A stretch of 64,000 bases of DNA from Melieria omissa. Taxonomy: Eukaryota > Arthropoda > Insecta > Diptera > Ulidiidae. The stretch is taken from assembly GCA_963971225.1 (NCBI GenBank), contig OZ020270.1:26349123-26413122 (forward strand), given 5' to 3'. Under the pieces are notes generated by a model. That model was given only the letters and a program-made list of their open reading frames with translations, had not been told where the DNA came from and did no database searches. Below, piece by piece: positions 32,391 through 43,700 of the stretch; within the stretch, counting starts at the first letter, position 1; each line of letters opens with the position of its first letter. Made by a program: the position numbers and the translations under genes.

Positions 32391-33905
32391 TTAGTTTAAC
32401 GGCTCCTCGTCCTCAGCCCTGCGCTTGTTGGCTGAGCCTCGATTGTCAGTATTCCTCGCTTCAGGCGATTGCGATCGAGAACGGGAACGCCTCTTTCGTT
32501 GGCGGCAGTCTCGTGATATGTGGCCCTGCTTACCACATATCCAGCAAACAACTTTAGAGGAGACCACCCGTGGCCTGTCCGGTATCTCCGAGCTTATGGC
32601 CTGGATCGGAATGTCGTTGTCCGCCTGAATCTGGCGTATCCTTGCAGGTGCATACCGAGTGCTCCCAATCCATGCCGCTTCATATGTCATCGCGCTGGTC
32701 ACCGTTTCCTTAAATGTTGGCTTGCCCATCATCAACGCACTGCGACGTGTTTCTGGATCATGAAGACCTTCAACAAACGACTCAATCTTCATCCTCTCGA
32801 GATCATCAGCACCAAATTTTGGGTAGCACAACTGTACGAGCCGCTCAATGTCTGCTGCATATGTCTGCAGCGCCTCGTTGGCTCTTTGCTTGCGGTTCTT
32901 CAGCTCACAGTAGTATAGCGCATGGTTGTGCTCGTTGCTATACTTCGCTGCTAATGCCCTCATGATGGCACCGTAATCACTTCTTAAACATTCTGGAACT
33001 GATTTGATTACCTCAGCCGCAGGACCTTTCAGCGCCAGTGCCAACCTCCGACCTTTCCTGATATCTGTCCACTGATTTTCTAAAGCAGCCAAGTCGAATT
33101 GCAATTTAAATGTGTCGAACGGCGCAGCACCATCATAAGTAGGCACTTCTGTTCTGGCAGCAAAACCGTCCTGAACCGGTGGCAAACATTCTCGTGGCTG
33201 TACCTCTCGAAACCGTTCGTCTATCTTTCTGTGCATCGAATCTTCCAGACTGTCAACTCGTTTGTTCAAGGACTCATCCAGGTTGTCAACTCGTCTATTC
33301 AGGGATTCACCCATTTCGTCAACTCGTTTGTCCCAATCGTCTATTCGCGTCTCGAGATGCTCAACTTTCACATTCAGGCTATTGGAAATTTCCTCCACCT
33401 TCTGCTCTATGCGCGCAGAATTTTCCGCCATTTCTCGATTTGCAGTCTCGACTCTTGCCGAAATTTCGAGATTCGTAGTTTCCAGCTTCGCTGACATTTC
33501 TCGATTTGCTGTCTCGACTTTTGCCGAATTTTCGAGATTCGTAGTTTCCAGCTTCGCTGCCATCTCTTGATTCGCAGTTTCAATTTTCGCTGCCATTTCA
33601 CGGTTGGAAGTCTCGAACATGCCTTTAAGTGCAACCATTAGCTGGCTCATGTCCATTGCTTGTGGCGGCGCAGCCGCTGCAGTCGTACTTTGCATCGACG
33701 CCGCACCTGCAGGCGATTCCTCCATTTTGGCCGACGCTTCTTGTTCTTGCGCTCCGAACTCGTGCATAGTCCAATCGACGCCTCGTTCCTCACATGCTTC
33801 TCGCAAGCGCAACTGCAACTCCACCTTTCCGCCAGCAGTCGGCAAATTCCAGGCAGCCAGCTCCTTCTTCAGCTGGTCCACCTTCAGCTGCTCGAATTTC
33901 ACCAT
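32391..33905 (-). CDS. gypsy A gag polyprotein (504 aa) with SAP domain and CCHC knuckle
   Basis: Structural protein of the retrotransposon particle; the frame is open. The N-terminus (KVDQLKKELAAWNLPTAGGK) matches a SAP motif, normally a DNA-binding helix pair. Residues about 95-200 are 11-residue repeats (ETANREMSAKL and variants), then 11-residue LNKRVDSLEDS-type repeats: a long hendecad coiled coil. The retrotransposon gag core follows (PTYDGAAPFDTFKLQFDLAA; KGPAAEVIKSVP; NEALQTYAADIERLVQLCYP). One zinc knuckle CWICGKQGHISRDC precedes a basic RS-rich tail. The DNA repeats underlying the coiled coil are about 33 bp, and their number differs among the four copies. Confidence 0.9.
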   Translation of the reverse strand: MVKFEQLKVDQLKKELAAWNLPTAGGKVELQLRLREACEERGVDWTMHEFGAQEQEASAKMEESPAGAASMQSTTAAAAPPQAMDMSQLMVALKGMFETSNREMAAKIETANQEMAAKLETTNLENSAKVETANREMSAKLETTNLEISARVETANREMAENSARIEQKVEEISNSLNVKVEHLETRIDDWDKRVDEMGESLNRRVDNLDESLNKRVDSLEDSMHRKIDERFREVQPRECLPPVQDGFAARTEVPTYDGAAPFDTFKLQFDLAALENQWTDIRKGRRLALALKGPAAEVIKSVPECLRSDYGAIMRALAAKYSNEHNHALYYCELKNRKQRANEALQTYAADIERLVQLCYPKFGADDLERMKIESFVEGLHDPETRRSALMMGKPTFKETVTSAMTYEAAWIGSTRYAPARIRQIQADNDIPIQAISSEIPDRPRVVSSKVVCWICGKQGHISRDCRQRKRRSRSRSQSPEARNTDNRGSANKRRAEDEEPLN

Positions 33906-33965
33906 GTCCGTGCTTTTATAATTTTATTTCTTTAGTTTTTTTTTTTTTTATCTTCAATTTTCCAC

Positions 33966-33984
33966 AATCCCACTTCTGACACCA
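33966..33984 (-). promoter_or_regulatory. tRNA-Leu primer-binding site of gypsy A
   Basis: The sense strand reads TGGTGTCAGAAGTGGGATT, two nucleotides after the 5' LTR. It is complementary to the 3' end of tRNA-Leu (known ending ...TTCTGACA-CCA) over its whole length. Copy C has the identical 19-mer; copies B and D diverge after the first 13-14 nt. Confidence 0.8.
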
Positions 33985-33986
33985 AA

Positions 33987-34404
33987 TGTTACGAATACTA
34001 AGTCTAGTGGGCTGTCACGTATCTCTGGATTGTGTAATTTGAAAATAAAACACAGTCAGTTTCTTAAACGCAGACAATAAAATACACCAACAGTCACTTC
34101 ACAGTTTACACTTTACTGTTCGTACACTTAAGTATTTGCTAAATTACTCCGTGTGGCAACTTCACTTGTCAAAACCAGACTGACTCGTTGCCCGCATCCG
34201 GCCACCTTTTATACTCTGTCCGGCCATCGCGCAGATCGTTCCCGCACATTCCGGAGTGGACTAAATGCTTCCCTGATGATCGCGACCATTGTTGCCAGAT
34301 TGGACTAAAAGTTATTATCGCGGCCGTCGTTGCCACATTCAATTATGGCACGGCGCGAAGCGGCAGGGTTGCTTTGCACAGCGACAGACTGTCTTATCGT
34401 TACA
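33987..34404 (-). repeat. 5' LTR of gypsy copy A
   Basis: 418 bp. In the sense strand it has a TATAAAA box (about 34212) with CAGCCGGATGCGG downstream and an AATAAAGTG-like poly(A) region. It belongs to the same LTR subfamily as copy C. Confidence 0.9.
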
Positions 34405-34439
34405 ATATATATTTTGCGGTTTGACTATGCACACCGCAA

Positions 34440-34822
34440 GATGAATTTAAAATTCTTTCCTTCGCTGTGATGACGAAGGAAGAGGATCTAAAATAGAGGA
34501 AGTGCCTTTGCATTCCTCTAAATTAAGGACCCCGCCCAAGGAAGCAAATTCTTCTGAAGAAATTGCGCTCGCTAATGTTTCATCATCCGATGAAAACTCT
34601 TGTGGCACGAAATCATCCACACCTAATACGATTAAGTCTGTTCCTGATCTACCTAAGCTAATATCGACATTGCTCGCAGTGGCTTTATAACTTAAATTTA
34701 AGTCTGGAACCGCTTTCCGAACCAGTCTTCTTCCAAGCCTCATATTCTGAGAAAAATGCGCTGCACAGGCATACAACGGTTGGTCTGCGTAGTTTTCCGC
34801 GCCGAGTAGCCGAATTCACTCG
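34440..34822 (-). pseudogene. THAP-domain exon of the P-like transposase
   Basis: The minus strand reads RLLGAENYADQPLYACAAHF, SQNMRLGRRLVRKAVPDLNL, the second half of a THAP zinc finger: C-x3-H followed by the AVP box. A splice-acceptor-like CTTGTGTGTAG lies at about 34823. The tryptophan expected just after it appears as TGA. An acidic Ser/Glu-rich linker follows (DDFVPQEFSSDDETLAS). The upstream exon with the first two cysteines was not located. Confidence 0.75.
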
Positions 34823-34826
34823 TTCC

Positions 34827-35555
34827 TCCTACACACAAGTAGAAGTAACAAAAATTAATGAAGTGAGTGAAGTGAAGTGAGTCAATAAAATGAATGATTT
34901 TTATGGATTAGATATTATAAAACATTACACATGTAAAACCAAGCATCGTGAAGTGAGTGAAGGAAGAAGAATAAATGAATGATTACAAATTATATTATAC
35001 AACATTACACATTTAACCTTTTGCCTGTCCCTTGCTCAAAATTGCGTTCATAATTCAGTGACAAAATACATATGAAAAAGAGAGAATTTGTTTTGATTTG
35101 TTATTGGGTAGTAAGCGCGAAACTAAATAGTACGAGTAGAAGGGTGCACAAAACCGCTCAACCGTTTTTTTAATTCCGCCTGGGGTCAAATAGACCCCAA
35201 GGAACAGGCAGAAGGTTAAAATCAAACATCGTAAATCATTGCGAGGTTCAATTAATAAATTATACATTTACATTTCGTCGTCGTAGAAAACGAATGTCGT
35301 ATGTTACATTGAATTAAATAGCACATACGACAATCTTTTTCTCAGGCGGCAATATGTATGTTTAGCCAAATAAAAATAATTGCAAGCAATATATATAGCA
35401 AATTTTACGAATAATCACCCTGTTCAACCCGTATCTGATTACAGTCACAGGTACTAACTAGTACAGAAGCTTGTAGGGAAATACCCTTTGTTTTATGTAT
35501 TCTTCCAACAAGCACTTTTGTTTACTTAATAATAAACTGGCATTCAAGCGTTAAT
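34827..35555. other. non-coding sequence between P-like element and gypsy B
   Basis: AT-rich. A segment with GTGAAGTGAGTGAA is repeated about 85 bp apart (34860-34960), and the surrounding ATTACACATTTAA and AATGAATGAT strings repeat too. It may include the terminal part of the P-like element. No gene is seen. Confidence 0.45.
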
Positions 35556-35559
35556 ATAT

Positions 35560-35973
35560 TGAAACGAAAAGGCACTCTGTGCTGTGCATGAATGCTTTTA
35601 CAAGCATACTTTTAGGCATGCACTGTGAAGTACGGCAAACTGGTATAATTCGCTTGGTATAGTCCGATATGGCAAGGTTCGCGAGAAATGGGCTGTGCGA
35701 GAATGGTCGAGCATTTTCCAATTGGAAGTTGCAAGAAACTTCGGCGCGATAAGAAAACTGGTATAAAAGTAGCAGTGTGCAGCGCAGTGAGTCGAGTCTG
35801 TGTTGAGCAAGCAATGGGGAAACATGCAATAGTAGTAGTGTAAAGTAGAACAAGTGTAAATTTGTAAATAAAGCGATTGTTAGTTTTGACTACGGTTGCG
35901 CTTAATAATTGAAGTTGTTTTATTTCCAAACCCAATCCAAAAACGAACTCAGAGAACTTGGATTTTCGTAACA
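35560..35973 (+). repeat. 5' LTR of gypsy copy B (D-type)
   Basis: 414 bp, starting TGAAACGAAAAGGCAC and ending TTCGTAACA, preceded by ATAT. A TATAAAAG box lies at about 35762, followed by the CAGCGCAGTGAGTC element, which is also present in A/C-type LTRs. The sequence upstream of the TATA box differs completely from the A/C type. Confidence 0.85.
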
Positions 35974-36034
35974 TTTGGTGTCAGAAGTTTGCATTGTGTT
36001 ACTGAAAGTAAAATAAAATTATAAAAACACAGAC

Positions 36035-37616
36035 ATGGTTAAACTGGAGCTGCTGAAGGTGGACTAGCTGAAGAAAGAGCTGGCTGCCTGGAATTTGCCG
36101 ACTGCTGGCGGGAAGGTGGAGTTGCAGTTGCGCTTGCGAGAAGCATGTGAGGCACGAGGCGTCGATTGGACTGTGCACGAGTTCGGAGCGCAAGAACTAG
36201 AGGCGTCGGCCAAGGTGGAGGAGTCGCCTGCTGGTGCTGCTTCGCTACAGAGTACAAATGCAGCGGCTGCGCCAATACAAGCGTTGGACATGAGCCAACT
36301 AATGGCTGCACTCAAAGGCATGTCGGTGCAAATGGAAACGGCGAATCGAGAAATGGCAGCGAAGCTGGAAACTACGAATCGAGAAATGGCAGCGAAGCTG
36401 GAAACTACGAATCTCGAAATTTCGGCAAAAGTCGAGACTGCAAATCGAGCAATGTCAGCGAAGCTGGAAACTACAAATCGAGAAATGGCAGCGAAAATTG
36501 AAACGGCGACCCATGAAATATCGGCGCAAGTGGCAGAGCGAATGGAAGTCAAGCTTCAGGAAAATTCTGCGCGCTTGGAGCAGAAAGTGGAGGAAATCTC
36601 ACACAGGATTAGTGGGAAAGTCGAGCCACCTGGAGACGCGGGTAGAGCACTTGGATAAACGAGTCAACGACCTGGATGATTCCCTGAACAAACGAGTTGG
36701 CGACCTGGATGATTCCCTGAACAAACGAGTTGACGATCTTGATGATTCCCTGAAACGAGTTGATAGTCTGGAAGACTCGATGAACAGAAAAATGGACTAG
36801 CGGCTTAGGGAGGTACAGCCGCGAGAATGGTTGCCGCCCGTTCCGGAAAGTGTTGCCACCCGAACAGAAGTGCCTACTTATGATGTGACTACGCCGTTCC
36901 ATACATTCAAGCTGCAATTCGACCTGGCAGCTCTGGAAAATCAGTGGACCGATGTAAGGTAAGGTCGGAGATTGGCGCTGGCTCTTAAAGGTGCTGCGAC
37001 TGAGGTAATAAAATCAGTTCCAGAATGCTTATGAAGTGAGTACGAGACCGTCATAAGGGCGCTGGCAGCCAAATACAGCGACGAGCACAACAGAACGCTG
37101 TACTACTGTGAGCTGAAGAACCGCAGGCAAAGGGCCAACGAGGCGCTGCAGGCATATGCAGCAGACATTGAGCGGCTTGTACAGTTGTGCTACCCAAAAT
37201 TTGGTGCTGATGATCTCGAGAGGATGAAGATTGAGTCGTTCATTGAAGGTCTTCATGATCCGGAGACACGTCGCAGTGCGTTGATGATGGGCAAGCCGAC
37301 ATTTAGGGAGACGGTGACCAGCGCGATGACATATGAGGCGACATAGATTGGGAGCACTCGGTATGCACGTGCAAGGATACACCAGATCTAGCCGGACAAC
37401 GACATAACGAGGCAGGCCATAAGCTCTGAGCCACCGGGCAAGCCACGGGTGGTCTTCTCTAAAGTTGTTTGCTGGGGGCAAGCAGGGCTACATATCACGA
37501 GACTGCCGCCAACGAAAGAGCCGTTCCCGTTTTTGATCGCAATCACCTGAAGCGAGGAATACTGACAATGGAGGCTCAGCCAACAAGCGCAGGGCTGAGG
37601 ACGAGGAGCCGTTAAA
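36035..37616 (+). pseudogene. gypsy B gag, multiple nonsense codons
   Basis: Same gag as in copy A but with a TAG at codon 11 (36065), a frameshift near 36620 that leads into a stop at 36656, and further stops at about 36798, 36960, 37031, 37344 and 37389. Several correspond to simple transitions (CAG to TAG, TGG to TAG). The zinc knuckle near 37470 is damaged. The hendecad region has its own number of ETTNREMAAKL units. It is clearly an old, unconstrained copy. Confidence 0.85.
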
Positions 37617-37679
37617 CTAAAACGGGTCAGCCCAAAGAGGCGTGAGGTGATCCCCGCAACCGGCTGCCCCACCGTCCTT

Positions 37680-38997
37680 GTCACGCAGTTGAAACGACAA
37701 CCCGGCAGCTTGACGATTGAAGGAAATATAGATGGAAAGTTGTTTGTGTTGACACTGGATACTGGCGCATCATATTCGTTCATAAGACGGAAGCTTCTGA
37801 GGAATTGGGAACCGTTGCATGGCATACAACTGAGGACTGCGACTGGCGAGCGTGCGCCGGTAAGAGAAAAAGTTACAAAAACGATTGATCGGCACCAGCA
37901 GCCTGAAACACGAGTTCATCGTTGCGGATATAATGGACGACGTGATTATCGGCGTGGATTTCATGATTAGGCACGGTTTTACGCTGGACCTAAAAGAAAA
38001 TGTGCTGAGATATGCCAACGTTGAATTCCCGCTGCACACAAGCGTGGCGGTAAGGAAGGTTGTATCGTGTCAACACCAGAGGATACCAGCGAATTCCGAG
38101 GCGATTGTATGGGCAAAGGTGGAGAAGGACGATGGGACAAGTCGGCTGTGGGTTAAAGAAGCACCGAAACAAGGACACGACAACATCATCATCGGACGTA
38201 CATTAGTGGAACGTAAGAATGGCAGAATACCAGTCAGAATACTGAACCCCCTGAATGCACCCAGATATGTCGGGAAGGATGAGGTAATTGGCGAGTGTAA
38301 GGAAGCTGTAGCAGTGGTCAATTGCGAGAGTAGCCCACCTGGAGGTAATAAGAAGAGCGGTTTTAACACGGACGTCATACCGCAGGAGAACCAGTGGAGC
38401 AGCGAGTTGACGGCCAAGCAGAAACAGAAGGCGAGGTCACTCCTGCAGCACTATGGGTCAATACTTGCGGCAGAAGCAGGCGGAAGAACAGCCATAGTGA
38501 AACACAACATTGACACGGGAAGTGAAAAACCGATTCGCCAACCGCCAAGACCAGTTCCTCTGGCCAAGAGGTCACAGATTTGATCGAAAACATGCGAAAA
38601 GAAAAGGTCATAGAGCCTTCTTCGGGCCCCTGGTGCTCGCCGGTCGTGCTAGTCAAGAAAAAAGATGGCAGTACCCGATATCGGAAGCTCAATGATGTGA
38701 CCAAGAAGGGCAGTTATCCACTACCGTGGATCAATGACACCCTGGATAAGGGTGTTTTAGTGTTGGTGATGGTTTGTGGCAGTTCACCGTCATGCCGTTT
38801 GGACTCTGCAACGCAACAGCAACATTCGAGCGGCTAATGGAACGCGTGCTAAAAGGGCTGCATTGGCGGACGTGGGTAAAAGCTTCGACGACCACCTGGG
38901 AAAGCTGAAGGAGGTATTCGAGCGGATTCAGAAAGCCGGGCTTAAACTCAACCCAAAGAAGTGCTCGCTGTTCCAAAAGGAGGTCAAGTATCTGGGG
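37680..38997 (+). pseudogene. gypsy B protease and RT, both catalytic boxes lost
   Basis: The protease motif VLTLDTGASYS is intact (about 37745), but a 1-nt change near 37886 shifts the frame. RT fingers ([13 protein letters not shown]) are readable from about 38580. The segment carrying LDLRSGYWQ is deleted at about 38745, and a separate 31-nt deletion near 38873 removes the YLDD box, leaving ...GCAT TGGCGGACGTG joined to GGTAAAAGC. The frame then reaches KAGLKLNPKKCSLFQKEVKY, where the LINE interrupts it. Confidence 0.85.
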
Positions 38998-39398
38998 CGG
39001 TCTGCCGCCTGCTCTTGTCGTCCACCCGCCGGGTCCTTATACCGGTTGGTGGGCGAGAAGGACTAGAGCGGAAACTAGACTCGACCTCCTCGTGGTGGCC
39101 ACCGGTAACAGCCACTGCGGGCAGGGTCCTGTCTCTGCCCGTAGTGGCTGGCTAACTAGTCAATTTCCTTAAATTCCACTCTCCCACCTCTTTATGTCAA
39201 TCTACCCTTTCCTCATCCTCCCCCCCCTAATCCAAGGTGTCACGCGACCCGTGCCTATTGGACTGGTTTGCAGCCAGGGGGTAATACCGGCTGTATTCTA
39301 ACGGAGCCTCTCTGATACCTGCCCGCCTCAGAGAGTAACTGTGGGCTTACCGTGCTATCGGGGGCTATGGCACGGCGGACCTCCAGGCCCCCACACTC

Positions 39399-40769
39399 GT
39401 GGGAACTAATATGGTGATGAATTTGAGGAAATTAAACTCAGCAGCGGGTTCTTATACCGCAACACAACTGGCGCGTCAGGTGGAGCATATCCAGGACACT
39501 GACGCCCAGGTTTCTACTCCTAGGAGTATGAAGACGGCAAGACGTACACTATCTGGCACCTTTGGCACCAAAGTAGGTAAATTTGGGCCAAAGCCAGAAA
39601 GGACCGGGACGCAGGACAAACGGAAGGAAAGTCGGGCGGTAGTGGGGTCTGCAGGTGCTGCGGCGCCCAAGGACGCGATACCACAACCCTCGACGAGTAC
39701 TGGCCTGACATCCGGACAAGCTCTCAAGCCGGGCAAGCTCGCAGAGACCAGGAAAGAGACTGGGCTGAGTGGCGCAGGTGCCAAATGGTACTTGCGCTAT
39801 CTCAAGGAGGGCTTAACGCCAGACCAGGCCAAACAAAAGGTCTTGGACCGCGCAAAACCTACCTGGGTTGACGCGAAGAAGAGGGGCGCGGCCGAGATCA
39901 GCCCTCAGGAGGGCAATGCGGCCAAGAAGACAAAGACTGAGGTGCCAACTCGGACTGTACAAAAACAGAAGGCGGGAGTCAGGAGGCCAGGAGTCACTTA
40001 TGCGGGTGCCGCCAAGGGCGTTAGACTGGAAATACTCCCGGCATCTTTCCGTGTTAACATACTCTCCAGAGAGGAGCTAGGTCAGATTGAAGATGCACTT
40101 GTGGCAGAAATGTGTAAGGGCTGGAGGGCTAAACTCCAGTTCGATGGCATACACTTTCGACCAGGACTCATACTGGTTGACTGTGCAAGTGCCGACACAG
40201 CAGAATGGCTCAAGGGCCTAGTCCCCACTCTACCTGGCTGGAAGGGGGTAAAGCTGGCAACGTGCGACGGGGACCTCATACCCGGCGTACATCTGCTGAC
40301 TGTTTACCTCCCGAAGGCTGCAGGGAAGGACAATAAACAGCTCTTCGATTTGCTCATCGCACAAAACGAGTGGCTGCACACTAACCTGTGGAGAATCTTC
40401 CGTTCAAGGGACGAGAAGAATGGCAAGGTCTTGACGATCGGGGTCGACGACCGATCGATAGAGGCCATTAAGAATTGCAAGTGTGTCCTGCGGTACAGGT
40501 TTGGCACTGTACCAGTGCATGTGCACAAGCGCCGCGAGCAGCCGGAGGTGGTTGATACGCCGGCACCAGATACTCCTGCGGAAGGCGAAGCCGTAATTCC
40601 AAAGGAGGTGGCCACACTTGTAGAGAAGGAGGCTGCTAGCTGCTTAGCCTCCTACCTCACGAAGTCGAGGGGATCGATGCGATCGACCTCTCGATGCTTA
40701 GCATGGCCGCTGACGACGAAGACTCCGATAGAGTCTCCCTGTCGGACCTGGATAAGGAGAGCGGTCTGA
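39399..40769 (+). pseudogene. LINE copy 2 ORF1, frameshifted acidic tail
   Basis: Aligns with ORF1 of copy 1 from MNLRKLNSAAGSYTATQLAR through the DUF4780-like half (FRVNILSREELGQIEDALVA; RFGTVPVHVHKRREQPEV). After EKEAAS near 40640 a deletion changes the frame, replacing the acidic C-terminal tail with a basic one; the original tail (SMLSMAADDEDSD-like) is visible in another frame up to 40800. Confidence 0.85.
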
Positions 40770-40775
40770 CGGAGG

Positions 40776-43700
40776 ATGAAGGCGGCGCCGGAAAACGCTA
40801 AGGCCCCTATCACCAGCACCGCAGTTGCGCAGATCAATCTGCACCACGCAAAGGCCGCTTCTGCGGTCATTGCGAGGGCAACCCTCAGGAATAAACTGAA
40901 TGTGGTGCTGGTCCAGGAACTCTGGGTGTGTAGGGGCCAAATCAAAGGTTTGGCAGAAAGGAACTTACAGGTAATTTGGGATATCAGATGTAATAACCCA
41001 AGAGCCTGCATGTTAGTAACCAATGGTTTGAACTTTATATGTCTTCCAGATTTCCTTTCTAGGGACCTGGTTGCGGTACAGATACCGGTGTTAATAAACG
41101 GGACCGCTCAGGACATAGTGATGGTCACAGGTTAATTCCCAGGAGAGGACACCCTGGCTCCGCCAGAGGCAGTCTCTAAACTGGTGAGGTACTGTGAGCT
41201 GAAGAAGCTGCCACTTATACTGGGTTGCGATGCGAATGCGCACAGCGAGGCCTGGGGAAGCAGCGATACGAATCAAAGGGGTGAGTACCTTTTAGAATTT
41301 ATTATTAGCAATAAATTAGAAATTTTTAACGTGGGAAATATACCAACGTTTGTAACCAGCTCGAGAGAGGAGGTCCTAGACATAACCCTAGGAAATACTC
41401 TAAGCTCCGAACTGGTTAAAAACTGGAGGGTTTCTGGGGAACCCTCAATGTCGGATCATAGAATAATACGGTTTGACATTGAAGGTTCTGCTTCAGTTAG
41501 GAAAGTTTTGAGTCTTAACTCCGCCAACCTTGGGTTGGGGGATAACATCAGGAATTCTATGGAACTAGATGCTATGGTGAACTGCTTTAATAAGGTAGTC
41601 ATCGATGCGTATGAGGACAGCTGCCCGGTCAGTAAGATTGCTTCCTCCAGGGACGTACCCTGGTGGAATAAGGACCTCAGTATACTGCGAAGCAAGGTTC
41701 GCAGGCTTTTCAACCGGGCGAAATGAACCGGGAACTGGTCCGAGTATAGGAGTACTCTGACACTCTATAATAAGGAGATGAGAGGAGCCAAGCGAAGAAA
41801 TTTCAGAAATTTCAGAAAATATAGAACAAACCTGTGAGGCATCCAGACTCTTCAAGGTTATGGCAAGGAGCCAAAACCTGTCCTCTACAAACCTCAGGAA
41901 AAGCAATGGAGAATTTACCGAGAGTGAGGAAGAGAAGGTTCAGCTAGTTCTAGATACTCACTTCCCGGGCTCCATTGCTTGGAGAGGGGGAGGACAGGCT
42001 GAGGTGCTATGCAGGATCTCTAAGGGAGACTGGAGAGTAGCAAAGGAAATATGCACGGAGGAAAGGGTACAGTGGGCGGTTAATACCTTCAAACCACTGA
42101 AGTCACCTGGGCCCGACGGCATTTTTCCGGCCCTACTACAGAAAGGGATGGGTCTCTTTAAATACCACTTCCTGAAAATAACTAGAGCCAGTCTGGCAGT
42201 GGGCTATATACCAGAAGCCTGGAGGAGGGCAAAGGTAGTTTTTATACCGAAGGCCGGGAAGAAGGATCCACTTCATCCGAAATCCTTCAGGCCAATTTGC
42301 CTAACTTCATTTGTACTGAAAACTCTAGAGAAAGTTGTGGACAACTACATAAGGACGACAGTCCTATTAGACAACCCTCTGCATACTTGTCAACATGCCT
42401 ACAGGGCAGGTCGGTCCACCGAGACTGCTTTGTACCAGCTGACAAGTGTGTTGCAGGAAAGTCTGGAAGAGAAGGAAATGGCACTATGTGCCTTCCTGGA
42501 TATAGAGGGGGCCTTTGATAATACCTCTCATGAAGTCATTGACAATTCGTTAACCAGCAGGGGTTTGACTAACACCCTAAGAGGCTGGATACATAGTATG
42601 CTCGCTACTAGGTCGGTGGAGATACAGACTAGTACGGGTGGCCTAGTATTAGCAAACACAACCCGAGGCTGTCCACAGGGGGGGTACTATCTCCTCTTCT
42701 GTGGAGCCTCGTGGTTGATGATCTTCTACAGGAGCTAACTAACGCTGGCCTAACGGTTCAGGGTTATGCGGACGATATAGTAATCCTATGCAGGGGAAAA
42801 TTTGAAGATACCCTGCGGGAAAGGATAACCTTGGGACTAAGGTTAACCAAGAAATGGTGTACAAAGGTGGGGCTGAATATAAATCCGGCGAAAACCACCG
42901 TTGTACCCTTCACAAGAAAATACAAACTTGATGCTCTTAGACCCATACGTCTGGATGGGGTAGAGATAGAATTCCAGAAGGAGGTGAAATATCTAGGTAT
43001 CATACTAGATCAGAAACTTCTCTGGAAAGGACACTTAGAGGCAACGATAAGGAAGGCCACTAGGGCTTTCATGACCTGTAGGTCCATAGCAGGCAAAAGT
43101 TGGGGTTGCACTCCGACTATACTGAGATGGATCTACACGGCGATTGTAAGACCCATGATAACGTATGGTTCGGCTGTCTGGGCAAGCAAGACCAGCCAGT
43201 CGACCACTATCAAGGCGCTTAGTAAGCTACAAAGACTGGCATGCGTTTGCACAACAGGAGCTATGAGAACGTGTCCAACAGCATCCTTGGAGGTTCTTCT
43301 TGAACTCACACCTCTTCACTTACACATACAGACCCAGGCGAAGAGGGCTCTCCTACGGATGACTGGTGTTAATATCGGGGCGGAGGGATTCCTGAGTCGT
43401 AAGAGGATTGATACTCTCACGTATCAGCACCCCGAAATCGCAATACCGAGGGACACAATCTCACCAAAGTTCAGCATTGTCAAACGGTTCAAAACTGAAC
43501 TTAGTAACAAAAAGAGATGGGTAGGTATATCGGAGACATATTCGATAGACAAGCATATGATATCCTGGTACACAGATGGCTCCTTAACGGAGGAAGGCAC
43601 CGGGATAGGAGTATATGGGCCGAGGATAAGATACTCGGAGCCGATGGGAAAGCATACCACTATCTTCCAGGCGGAAATATACGCCATTGAAAGGTGTGCT

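Larger units (their letters stand above)
28521..34404 (-). mobile_element. Ty3/gypsy retrotransposon copy A
   Basis: Complete from LTR to LTR, 5.9 kb, without an envelope gene. Sense direction is minus. LTRs start TGTAACG and end CGTTACA or similar in the sense strand, with a 4-bp duplication ATAT. Gag, protease, RT/RNase H and integrase are all recognisable, but pol carries a stop after the protease and a deletion removing the RT active-site box. The LTRs differ by a 24-bp and a 7-bp indel, so the copy is not very young. Confidence 0.9.
26329..34822 (-). mobile_element. P-superfamily transposon, split by gypsy copy A
   Basis: Transposase pieces lie on both sides of gypsy copy A: the THAP part at 34440-34822 and the rest at 26329-28516. 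They share the minus strand and run in N-to-C order. The gypsy target duplication ATAT (28517-28520 and 34405-34408) confirms that the insertion split one element. The terminal inverted repeats of the P-like element were not identified, so its outer limits are those of recognisable coding sequence. Confidence 0.8.

Noticed and set aside
36330..36500. Regularly spaced repeats suggestive of a CRISPR array
   Set aside because: They are in-frame 33-bp repeats encoding the gag coiled coil, also seen in the other gypsy copies; the context is eukaryotic.
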